Shown: positions 4,004 to 9,453 of the stretch, in pieces
How the letters are laid out: the number at the start of each line of letters is the position of its first letter
How positions within the stretch are numbered: the stretch's first letter is position 1
DNA from: PWQG01 sp051747985
GTDB taxonomy: Bacteria; Pseudomonadota; Gammaproteobacteria; Pseudomonadales; Pseudohongiellaceae
Length of the DNA stretch: 9,453 bases
Assembly: GCA_051747985.1 (NCBI GenBank)
Contig: JBNJGU010000113.1
Location: 1 to 9,453 of the forward strand
Reading direction: 5' to 3'
Position numbers and translations under genes: made by a program
Notes under the pieces: generated by a model
What the model was told of the DNA's origin: nothing
Seen by the model: the letters and a program-made list of their open reading frames with translations, nothing else
The model's database searches: none

Positions 4004-6022
4004 ATGAGCGAAACAAAGAAAAACGGCTGGTTCGTATCGTCTCTGGTCGGGCTGCGGGACTGGACAGACGAGCGTCTGCCCATCATGGATGCCTGGCGCA
4101 AGCACATGAGCCAGTACTACGCGCCCAAGAATTTCAATTTCTGGTATTTCTTCGGGGTACTGTCGCTGTTGGTGCTGGTCATCCAGCTGCTGTCCGGCGT
4201 CTTCCTCACCATGTTCTACACCAACAGTGCCGAGGGAGCCTTTGCTTCCGTCGAGTACATCATGCGTGATGTCGAATGGGGCTGGTTGATCCGCTATATC
4301 CATTCCACCGGCGCGTCGGCATTCTTCGTTGTCGTCTACCTGCACATGTTCCGTGGCCTGATGTACGGCTCGTACAAGAAGCCACGGGAGCTGGTCTGGG
4401 TGTTCGGCATGGCCATCTACCTGATTCTGGTCATGGAAGGTTTCATGGGGTATGTGCTGCCCTGGGGGCAGATGTCCTACTGGGGTGCCAACGTGATCGT
4501 GTCGCTGGTCGGCGCCATTCCGGTGATCGGTGATGAGCTGCTGCTCTGGGTTCGCGGTGACTACCTGATTTCCGGTGCCACTCTGAACCGCTTCTTTGCA
4601 CTGCACGTCGTGGCCATGCCCATCGTGCTGCTGGCCCTGGTCGTACTGCACCTGCTGGCTCTGCATGAGGTCGGTTCCAACAATCCCGATGGCATTGAGA
4701 TCAAGAAGAACAAGGGATCGGATGGCAAGCCGGTGGATGGCATACCGTTCCATCCGTTCTACACCGTGCACGATCTGACAGGGATCACGGTTTTCCTGTT
4801 CGTCTTCTGTTTCGTGATCTTCTTCGTACCGGAGATGGGCGGTTACTTCCTTGAGCACGCCAATTTCCAGGAAGCCAATCCGCTGGTGACACCAGAACAC
4901 GTGCCTCCAGTGTGGTATTACACCCCGTTCTACTCCATGCTGCGTGCCGTTACCGTGCCGCTGTTCGGTATCGACGCCAAGTTCTGGGGACTGATCGTGA
5001 TGTTCGGCGCCATCGCCATCCTGTTCGTGCTGCCCTGGCTGGACCGCAGTCCGGTCAAGTCGATGCGCTACAAGGGCTGGTACAGCCGGGGCTGGCTGCT
5101 GGCGTTCGTCGTCAGTTTCCTCATCCTCGGTGTATTGGGCACGATGTCGGTGAATACCGGACGTACCATACTGGCGCAGATCTGTACGGTGATCTACTTC
5201 CTGTACTTCTTCCTGATGCCCTGGTACACGAAGAGAGAAGCGACATTCGCGGAGCCGTCTCGCGTCACGGGCCGATGGATCAGCCTGAAGCAGGCCGCTG
5301 GTGTGATCGCGCTGATTGCCGCACTGGTACTGATCCCGCTGACCGCGGTGGGCGCCGAGGGACCGGATGTGGAGCTGGAGCATGTGGAGATGGACCTGGA
5401 AGACCAGGCTTCCCTGCAGCGCGGCTACGCGAACTATATGAACTACTGCCAGTCGTGCCACTCGCTGCAGTTTGCCCGCTACGAGCGTACGTCAAACGAT
5501 CTTGGCATTCCGGCGGACCTGGTACGCGATCACCTGCTGATGGGAAATCACGCGATCGGTGATCTGATGGAGAATTCCATGGATCCGGTGGATGCCAACA
5601 ACTGGTTCGGTGTGGCTCCTCCGGACCTGACGTTGATCGCGCGGGTACGCAGCCCGGAATGGCTGTATTCTTACATGAATGGTTTCTACATCGACGAGTC
5701 CCGTGGTTGGGGTACCAACAATCGTATCTTTGCCAACGTGGGTATGCCCAATGTACTGCATGAACTGCAGGGGGATGTGGTCTGCGCCAACGACGCCGAT
5801 GAACCTGCCAACTGCGAGCTGGAACATGTGGCCGGAACCGGTGCATTGTCGCCAGAGGAGTTTGATCAGTTCACTTATGATCTGGTGAACTTCCTCTACT
5901 ATATCGGTGAGCCGGTGCGCCTGCAGCGGCAGCAGATCGGCGTGTTCGTGCTGGGCTTCCTGGCGATACTGTTTGTGCTGGTCACCCTGCTGAATCGCGA
6001 GTATTGGAGAAAGATTCACTGA
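4004..6022 (+). CDS. Cytochrome b / cytochrome c1 fusion protein of complex III
   Basis: This single 672-aa frame holds both cytochrome subunits of bc1. Residues 1 to about 415 are cytochrome b with eight likely membrane helices. H100 and H114 in helix B and H201 and H216 in helix D are the haem ligands; the PVWY Qo motif is at 302-305. Residues 425-451 look like a signal peptide. Residues 452-672 are cytochrome c1: haem c site CQSCH (482-486), WFGVAPPDLTLIARVR, the MPN segment with M581 as a possible axial ligand, a cysteine pair (C594, C604), and a C-terminal anchor (645-664) ending NREYWRKIH. There is no stop codon and no credible in-frame start between the domains. The organisation resembles Bradyrhizobium fbcH, whose product is cut into b and c1 after export. 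A sequencing error removing a stop cannot be fully excluded, but no frame break is visible. GAGGAG at 3989-3994 is the ribosome-binding site. Known as petB and petC when separate. Confidence 0.95.
   Translation: MSETKKNGWFVSSLVGLRDWTDERLPIMDAWRKHMSQYYAPKNFNFWYFFGVLSLLVLVIQLLSGVFLTMFYTNSAEGAFASVEYIMRDVEWGWLIRYIHSTGASAFFVVVYLHMFRGLMYGSYKKPRELVWVFGMAIYLILVMEGFMGYVLPWGQMSYWGANVIVSLVGAIPVIGDELLLWVRGDYLISGATLNRFFALHVVAMPIVLLALVVLHLLALHEVGSNNPDGIEIKKNKGSDGKPVDGIPFHPFYTVHDLTGITVFLFVFCFVIFFVPEMGGYFLEHANFQEANPLVTPEHVPPVWYYTPFYSMLRAVTVPLFGIDAKFWGLIVMFGAIAILFVLPWLDRSPVKSMRYKGWYSRGWLLAFVVSFLILGVLGTMSVNTGRTILAQICTVIYFLYFFLMPWYTKREATFAEPSRVTGRWISLKQAAGVIALIAALVLIPLTAVGAEGPDVELEHVEMDLEDQASLQRGYANYMNYCQSCHSLQFARYERTSNDLGIPADLVRDHLLMGNHAIGDLMENSMDPVDANNWFGVAPPDLTLIARVRSPEWLYSYMNGFYIDESRGWGTNNRIFANVGMPNVLHELQGDVVCANDADEPANCELEHVAGTGALSPEEFDQFTYDLVNFLYYIGEPVRLQRQQIGVFVLGFLAILFVLVTLLNREYWRKIH
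5276..5356 (+). other. Internal signal-peptide-like segment joining cytochrome b to c1
   Basis: Codons 425-451 of the fusion encode a short basic region around R424 and K429, a hydrophobic core (AAGVIALIAA then LVLIPLTA), and VGA before EG. VGA fits the small-residue -3/-1 rule, so signal peptidase I could cut after A451 and leave a mature c1 of 221 residues. After eight helices of cytochrome b the chain should be cytoplasmic, so this ninth segment has the right orientation to send c1 to the periplasm. Actual cleavage is inference. Confidence 0.6.
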
Positions 6023-6067
6023 CAGTCGGATGTCCCGCTGCAGTAACGGATTGTTGAGGAACAGAAC

Positions 6068-6700
6068 ATGGGTGTGGTTTCCAAACGCTCGTCGATGACG
6101 TTTTATTCAGACGGCAAGAGCCAGTACAGTCACAGGGTGCGGATTGTATTGGCGGAAAAGGGGGTATCGGTGGATACCGTCAACGTGGATCCCGACAATA
6201 CCCCCGAGGATCTGGCCTCGCTCAATCCGTATAACAGTCTCCCGACCCTGGTGGATCGGGACCTGGTGCTGTACGAGGCCAACATCATGATGGAGTACCT
6301 GGATGAGCGGTTTCCACACCCGCCGCTGTTTCCGGTCTATCCGGTGGCCCGGGCGCAGAGTCGTCTCTGGATGTACCGTATCGAGCGCGACTGGTGCTCG
6401 CTGGTCGAGAAACTGAGTGCAGGGAAGGGCGGTGCCGCGCAGCTGGACAAGGCGCGGAAGGAATTGCGTGAAAGCCTGACTTCGATCGCGCCCATTTTCT
6501 CGGAAAAGCCCTACTTCATGAGTGATGAGTTCACCATCGTGGACTGTTGTGTCATTCCCATATTATGGCGGCTCCCGTCATTGGGTGTGGAGCTGGGTGA
6601 TCACAAGGCGGTGCAGCCGCTTCTGGAGTATCGCGCACGACTGTTTGCCAGGGATTCCGTGCGAACCAGCCTGTCCGAGCAGGAACGCGAAATGGTCTGA
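6068..6700 (+). CDS. sspA: Stringent starvation protein A
   Basis: A 210-aa protein of the glutathione S-transferase fold, collinear with E. coli SspA (212 aa). The thioredoxin-like N-domain (about 10-85) includes MTFYSDGKSQYSHRVRIVLA and the LNPYNSLPTLVDRDL stretch. The linker and helical C-domain include the signature FPHPPLFPVYPVARAQSRL (82-100). In E. coli the P-H-P surface pocket in this stretch is needed for activity. SspA binds RNA polymerase and alters promoter use in stationary phase and acid stress; it lacks ordinary glutathione transferase activity. GAGGA (6056-6060) lies 7 nt before the ATG. The gene is 45 nt after the b/c1 gene with no visible terminator between, so read-through from the pet operon is likely; I found no convincing separate promoter. 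Confidence 0.95.
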   Translation: MGVVSKRSSMTFYSDGKSQYSHRVRIVLAEKGVSVDTVNVDPDNTPEDLASLNPYNSLPTLVDRDLVLYEANIMMEYLDERFPHPPLFPVYPVARAQSRLWMYRIERDWCSLVEKLSAGKGGAAQLDKARKELRESLTSIAPIFSEKPYFMSDEFTIVDCCVIPILWRLPSLGVELGDHKAVQPLLEYRARLFARDSVRTSLSEQEREMV

Positions 6701-6778
6701 GGCAGCCCTGAGCCGCCTGCGGCCTGTTCTCAATCCGGCAATTTTACCCCCAGACCCGAATCAGAAGGCGTATTTTTC

Positions 6779-7225
6779 ATGTCGATGACCTCCAGCCGTC
6801 CCTATCTGTTGCGGAGCCTTTATGAATGGATTCTCGACAATGACTGCACACCGTATGTGGTGGTCAATGCCTGGCTGGATAACGTCATGGTGCCGCAGGA
6901 GTATGTCAAGGATGGGCAGATTGTCCTGAACATCTCGCCGGTGGCTGTCCAGGGACTGGTCATGACCAACGAGGCGCTGGAGTTCAATGGTCGATTCGGT
7001 GGTATGCCGACGCCGGTTCACGTGCCTGTCGAAGCGGTCATGGGTATCTATGCGCGCGAAAACGGCCAGGGTATGGTCTTCGAGACCGGCAAACCCGATC
7101 CGGAATCACCGCCACCCGTGCAGGGTGATGGTGGTACCGGCAAGGATGGAGGTGATGGATCTGAAAGCGGTGGCCGGAAAAGCGGTGGAAAAGGCCGCAA
7201 GCCATCGCTACGGGTAGTCAAGTGA
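6779..7225 (+). CDS. sspB: ClpXP protease specificity-enhancing factor SspB
   Basis: A 148-aa adaptor that binds ssrA-tagged proteins and hands them to ClpXP. The folded substrate-binding domain is about 5-103: RPYLLRSLYEWILDN, DGQIVLNISP-AV, FNGRFGG and VPVEAVMGIYARENG all match E. coli SspB. The last eight residues, KPSLRVVK (141-148), are the ClpX-docking XB tail, matching the ALRVVK end of E. coli. The linker between (about 104-139) is rich in Gly, Asp and Lys, unlike the long acidic linker of E. coli. AGAAGG (6763-6768) is 10 nt upstream of the ATG; a second ATG two codons on is possible. The gene is 78 nt after sspA in the conserved sspA-sspB pair. The gap holds a small GCCG/CGGC hairpin (6713-6724) without a T tract. 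Confidence 0.95.
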   Translation: MSMTSSRPYLLRSLYEWILDNDCTPYVVVNAWLDNVMVPQEYVKDGQIVLNISPVAVQGLVMTNEALEFNGRFGGMPTPVHVPVEAVMGIYARENGQGMVFETGKPDPESPPPVQGDGGTGKDGGDGSESGGRKSGGKGRKPSLRVVK

Positions 7226-7249
7226 CTCCGTCTGGCCGGTGACGACCCA
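7226..7249. other. Short convergent gap between sspB and dolP
   Basis: Only 24 bp separate the stop codons of the convergent sspB and dolP genes. I see neither a hairpin with a T tract nor an A tract on either side. Transcripts from both sides probably end by Rho or run into the opposing gene, giving antisense overlap. This reads an absence by eye and could miss an unusual terminator. Confidence 0.5.
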
Positions 7250-7822
7250 TCACAGGTACTCGAACGCTGATACCACGCGGGTCACGCCACCCACGTTCCG
7301 GGCCAGCCGCACGGCCCGGTCACCTTCCTCCCGCTCCACGATCCCCATCAGGAAGATCCCGCCATCATTGGCGATGACACGTATGCGATCGGCCTGGATA
7401 TCCTCGTTGAATGAAAGCTGAGTGCGCACTTTTGTCGCAAGCCAGGTATCATTGCCGCGGGACAGCAGGCCGCGACGGCCGGACACTTCCAGTTCGTTGT
7501 GGATGCGGCGTACATGGCTGCTGGTGTCGGCGGCGATTTCCGCCGCCCGCTCGATCATCGACTCTTCCGGAACCTGGCCGACCAGTAGAACGATGCCATT
7601 GTGGCTGACCACGTTGATGGAGGCATCGCGGAACGCCGGTTCGCGGGAGCGCAGGTTCACCAGAACCCGCGTTTCCACCGACTGGTCCTCCACCACGGTG
7701 CCCGCGGTCCGGCGGGTCGGGTCCTCGGAAATGCCTTCTTCTCCGGTGGTTTCCGTCAATATGGTGGCGCAGCTGGCCAGCAGTGTGGCCATGAAAACAG
7801 CAATCAGGGGACGATGGATCAC
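7250..7822 (-). CDS. dolP: Outer-membrane lipoprotein with two BON domains, DolP (YraP)
   Basis: From the GTG at 7822 the protein is 190 aa, against 191 for E. coli DolP. Residues 1-18 are a lipoprotein signal with lipobox LAS-C at 15-18; A19 after the cysteine does not signal inner-membrane retention, so the outer membrane is expected. BON domain 1 spans about 45-112 (VETRVLVNL, INVVSHNGIVLLVGQV) and BON domain 2 about 124-190 (NDTWLATKVRTQL, IRVIANDGGIFLMGIV, GVTRVVSAFEYL). DolP binds anionic phospholipids at division sites and supports outer-membrane integrity. GGAG (7830-7833) lies 7 nt upstream of the GTG, which decides the start over a longer frame from 7861. The start overlaps the diaA stop as GTGA, implying translational coupling. 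It is the last gene of the leftward operon and converges on sspB. Confidence 0.93.
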   Translation of the reverse strand: MIHRPLIAVFMATLLASCATILTETTGEEGISEDPTRRTAGTVVEDQSVETRVLVNLRSREPAFRDASINVVSHNGIVLLVGQVPEESMIERAAEIAADTSSHVRRIHNELEVSGRRGLLSRGNDTWLATKVRTQLSFNEDIQADRIRVIANDGGIFLMGIVEREEGDRAVRLARNVGGVTRVVSAFEYL

Positions 7823-8406
7823 AATTCTTCTCCGAATAGTTGCAGGTCGATCAGATCGCACAGACAGTGAATGAGACTCAGGTGCAGTTCATGACATGAT
7901 GCCGGATCGGTGGCTGGTACGGCAATCTCCAGATCGCGCTCGCCCAGCTGTTCCGCGCGGAGTGAGGTGTTTTCGTCGCTCAGGATGAGCAGCTCCATGC
8001 CCCGGTCGCTGGCGGCATCGAGGAGTCCGTCATCGGGGAATGTCTCCCGGCTGCCCGCAAACAGGACCAGAACATCACCACGTTGTCCCAGAGCCCTTAC
8101 CTGGTGGGTCAGTACGTCACCGAACGTGTTGTCGTCGTCAGTGGTCGACTGACCACCCTCGACGGGTAGAGCCAGCGCCGGCAGGCCGGGTCGCTCCCGC
8201 TCATACCGGTTTACCAGCAGGGATGTCATATGGCGGGCATTGCTGTTTCCCGTACCGGCTCCGCAACAGAGGATCCGGTTACCGCCCAGTAGGCAGGTGG
8301 TCAGTTGCTCGGCGGCCAGGGCGACTTGTTCGGGCAACGTCTCGGCCACTGCCTGGTGGCGTCTTGCATTCTGCTGGAATCGTCTTGTTATACGTTCTTC
8401 AAGCAT
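7819..8406 (-). CDS. diaA: SIS-domain protein DiaA-like (DnaA initiator-associating / phosphoheptose isomerase family)
   Basis: From ATG 8406 the protein is 195 aa, against 196 for E. coli DiaA, and the N-terminus MLEERITRRF aligns with MQERIKACF of E. coli. A GTG at 8433 would add nine residues and has a GGA 9 nt before it, so the start is uncertain. The SIS domain includes NRILCCGAGTGNSNARH (43-59), the family's GNGxSAxxAQH region in altered form, then NRYERERPGLPALAL (66-80), HQVRALGQRGDVLVLF (101-116) and a C-terminal CLCDLIDLQLF (181-191) that is typical of DiaA. DiaA forms tetramers that help DnaA assemble at oriC. The usual Ser-rich SGNS loop reads FAGSRETFPDD (116-126), so sugar isomerase activity seems unlikely. 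It sits in the lpoA-yraN-diaA-dolP cluster, as in E. coli. Confidence 0.88.
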   Translation of the reverse strand: MLEERITRRFQQNARRHQAVAETLPEQVALAAEQLTTCLLGGNRILCCGAGTGNSNARHMTSLLVNRYERERPGLPALALPVEGGQSTTDDDNTFGDVLTHQVRALGQRGDVLVLFAGSRETFPDDGLLDAASDRGMELLILSDENTSLRAEQLGERDLEIAVPATDPASCHELHLSLIHCLCDLIDLQLFGEEL

Positions 8407-8465
8407 GCTCTGGTCCAGTACCCGGGTCGGCACGTATGATGGTCCGTCATTCTACCCGAGCGCCG

Positions 8466-8843
8466 TCAGACCGGAAACTGGCTGAATGCGTTCGGTATCC
8501 ATTCAATGCTCCCATCGGCCCGGATCCCCACGACGTCGAAACGGCATGCCATTGTCTCATGCAGCCGCTGCTGCATCAGGTAGTGGCGTGCACAGCGGAT
8601 GAGGCGGCATTGCTTGTATGAGGTGACGGTCTCGGTGGCGGTGCCATGCTGTTCGCTACGCCTGTAGCGGACCTCCACGAAAACCAGTGTATCCTGGTCA
8701 CGCATGATCAGGTCGATTTCACCGACACGACATTGATAATTGGCAGTGATGGGCAGCAGCCCCTGTTGCTCGAGGTAGCAGGCGGCGTACCGCTCCATGG
8801 TCATGCCGCGTTGCCGGTTGCTGTTCTCTTCGTACTCTTCCAT
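8466..8843 (-). CDS. yraN: YraN family protein (UPF0102), predicted nuclease-like fold
   Basis: A 125-aa protein that matches YraN along its length. MERYAACYLEQQGL (16-29) corresponds to the family's N-terminal helix, with E17 in the usual acidic place. GEIDLIMRD (41-49) and VFVEVRYRR (54-62) form the restriction-endonuclease-like core, with E42, D44 and E57 as candidate metal-binding residues. CRFDVVGI (100-107) and EWIPNAF (114-120) complete the domain. The fold resembles Holliday-junction resolvase-type nucleases, but the biological role is not established. AGGAG (8854-8858) lies 10 nt before the ATG at 8843, supporting that start; ATGs 13 and 15 codons on are alternatives. It follows lpoA by 34 nt and precedes diaA in the same direction. 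Confidence 0.92.
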   Translation of the reverse strand: MEEYEENSNRQRGMTMERYAACYLEQQGLLPITANYQCRVGEIDLIMRDQDTLVFVEVRYRRSEQHGTATETVTSYKQCRLIRCARHYLMQQRLHETMACRFDVVGIRADGSIEWIPNAFSQFPV

Positions 8844-8877
8844 GAGCCTGTGTCTCCTGTCTGGGTGTGGGTGACGA

Positions 8878-9453
8878 TCACCGTGGCATCAGGTTGATAT
8901 CCTCCGGGAGCTCCAGCCGCATGATCCGCGCCTGGCCGTTGACAAACCACGCCATTGGCAGCTCGCGCTGAATGGCGCCGGAACCCGTCAGAGACAGCAT
9001 TCCTGTTGAACCCTGCATGCGGGTGTTCGGGTAATTGACCAGCTGTCCCAGCCGGGTATACAGGCGGAAACTGTCGACACCCAGAGCCTGGAGACGTTGC
9101 ACGCCTCCGGATGATGCCGGCCAGGCCGCGTTGACCCGCTCTTTCAGTTCGCCTTCCTGGCCCAGTAACCAGGGCAGTTCGGGAAACCGTATACCATCGA
9201 GATCCCGATTTCTGGATGCTTCCGTGCTGCCGTCATGAATGGAAGGCATGGCAAAAACCGGTACGTCGCCGGCATAGAAAAAATCCAGGGTCGGAGCGAC
9301 CTGTCGGCCCTGTGCCGGGGATGCCAGTAGAAACAGCATGTCGATGTCCTGGCGGCGTCGGGGCGTGAAAGCGATGTCATCCCGCGGAAGTATGGCCGCG
9401 AGGCGATCGAATCGGGTCTCGCTCTCATCCACGGCCAGCATGTCGCGGAGCAG
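8878..9453 (-). CDS. lpoA: Penicillin-binding protein activator LpoA, C-terminal fragment
   Basis: The last 191 codons are visible; the frame stays open to the right edge, so the start lies outside. LpoA is an outer-membrane lipoprotein that reaches through the periplasm to activate PBP1A. The visible part matches the C-terminal periplasmic-binding-protein-like domain: RRRQDIDMLFLLASPAQGRQ followed by APTLDFFYAGDVPVFA, then DLDGIRFPELPWLL, the AWPASSGGVQRLQALG stretch, and a closing SLTGSGAIQRELPMAWFVNG. These are conserved in E. coli LpoA (YraM). It is upstream of yraN, diaA and dolP, the same order as in E. coli, so it should lead this operon. Confidence 0.93.
   Translation of the reverse strand: MLRDMLAVDESETRFDRLAAILPRDDIAFTPRRRQDIDMLFLLASPAQGRQVAPTLDFFYAGDVPVFAMPSIHDGSTEASRNRDLDGIRFPELPWLLGQEGELKERVNAAWPASSGGVQRLQALGVDSFRLYTRLGQLVNYPNTRMQGSTGMLSLTGSGAIQRELPMAWFVNGQARIMRLELPEDINLMPR

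Noticed and set aside
5275..5277. ATG at the b/c1 junction as a start for a separate cytochrome c1
   Set aside because: It is out of frame with c1 and would encode an unrelated peptide without a signal sequence.
3959..5461. A 500-codon open frame on the minus strand, opposite cytochrome b
   Set aside because: It lies antisense to a certain gene, is rich in His, Gln and Asp as expected from the complement of its codon use, and shows no recognisable domain or ribosome-binding site.
6019..6047. Possible sspA promoter starting with CTGACA
   Set aside because: CTGACA resembles a -35, but nothing at 16-18 bp spacing resembles a -10 hexamer.
8449..8454. TAGAAT on the minus strand before diaA as a -10 element
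   Set aside because: No adequate -35 lies at the correct distance, and it falls in an operon that probably starts upstream of lpoA.
1..9453. A novel defence, mobile or biosynthetic system
   Set aside because: Every substantial stretch is accounted for by conserved housekeeping genes. I see no repeats, integrase, transposase, toxin-antitoxin pair or abrupt change in composition.

Overview
This window is a block of core chromosome from a gammaproteobacterium. The order cysD–zapG–zapE–rplM–rpsI–petA–petB/petC–sspA–sspB–dolP–diaA–yraN–lpoA is, as I remember it, close to that of Pseudomonas and its relatives. The protein sequences are clearly gammaproteobacterial: ribosomal proteins L13 and S9 have E. 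coli lengths, and SspA and SspB have E. coli-like motifs. The DNA is GC-rich. A long acidic tail on ZapG hints at a halotolerant organism such as a Halomonadaceae relative, but this is an inference and I cannot name a species. I see no mobile element, CRISPR array, rRNA or tRNA gene, and no cluster that looks newly acquired.

Layout. The minus strand from 1 to 855 carries the very start of cysD (sulfate activation) behind zapG (inner-membrane coiled-coil protein of cell envelope and division). A divergent promoter region (856-1063) separates these from zapE (AFG1-type ATPase of the division ring), which reads rightward. Next comes a strong promoter and the rplM-rpsI ribosomal operon, closed by an intrinsic terminator. 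After a 295-bp regulatory gap with an FNR/Anr-like site, the cytochrome bc1 operon follows: petA (Rieske protein), then one long gene encoding cytochrome b and cytochrome c1 as a single polypeptide. sspA and sspB (stringent-starvation proteins; SspB is the ClpXP adaptor) follow in the same direction. From 7250 to the end, dolP, diaA, yraN and lpoA run leftward in the E. coli lpoA-yraN-diaA-dolP order. They form an envelope and peptidoglycan-related operon that converges on sspB with only 24 bp between. No gene-free stretch exceeds 300 bases; the longest is 3109-3403, described in its own entries.

How the genes work together. PetA and the b/c1 polyprotein form respiratory complex III, passing electrons from ubiquinol to a c-type cytochrome. 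ZapE and ZapG act on division and envelope growth. LpoA and DolP are outer-membrane lipoproteins that support peptidoglycan synthesis and envelope integrity. L13 and S9 are ribosome parts. SspA and SspB adjust transcription and proteolysis in stress.

The most notable observation is the in-frame fusion of cytochrome b to cytochrome c1, with a signal-peptide-like segment and a plausible signal peptidase site at the join. This resembles the fbcH polyprotein of Bradyrhizobium but lies in a gammaproteobacterial context where separate petB and petC genes are usual. I found no wholly undescribed system; the rest is conserved housekeeping content with several small oddities listed below.
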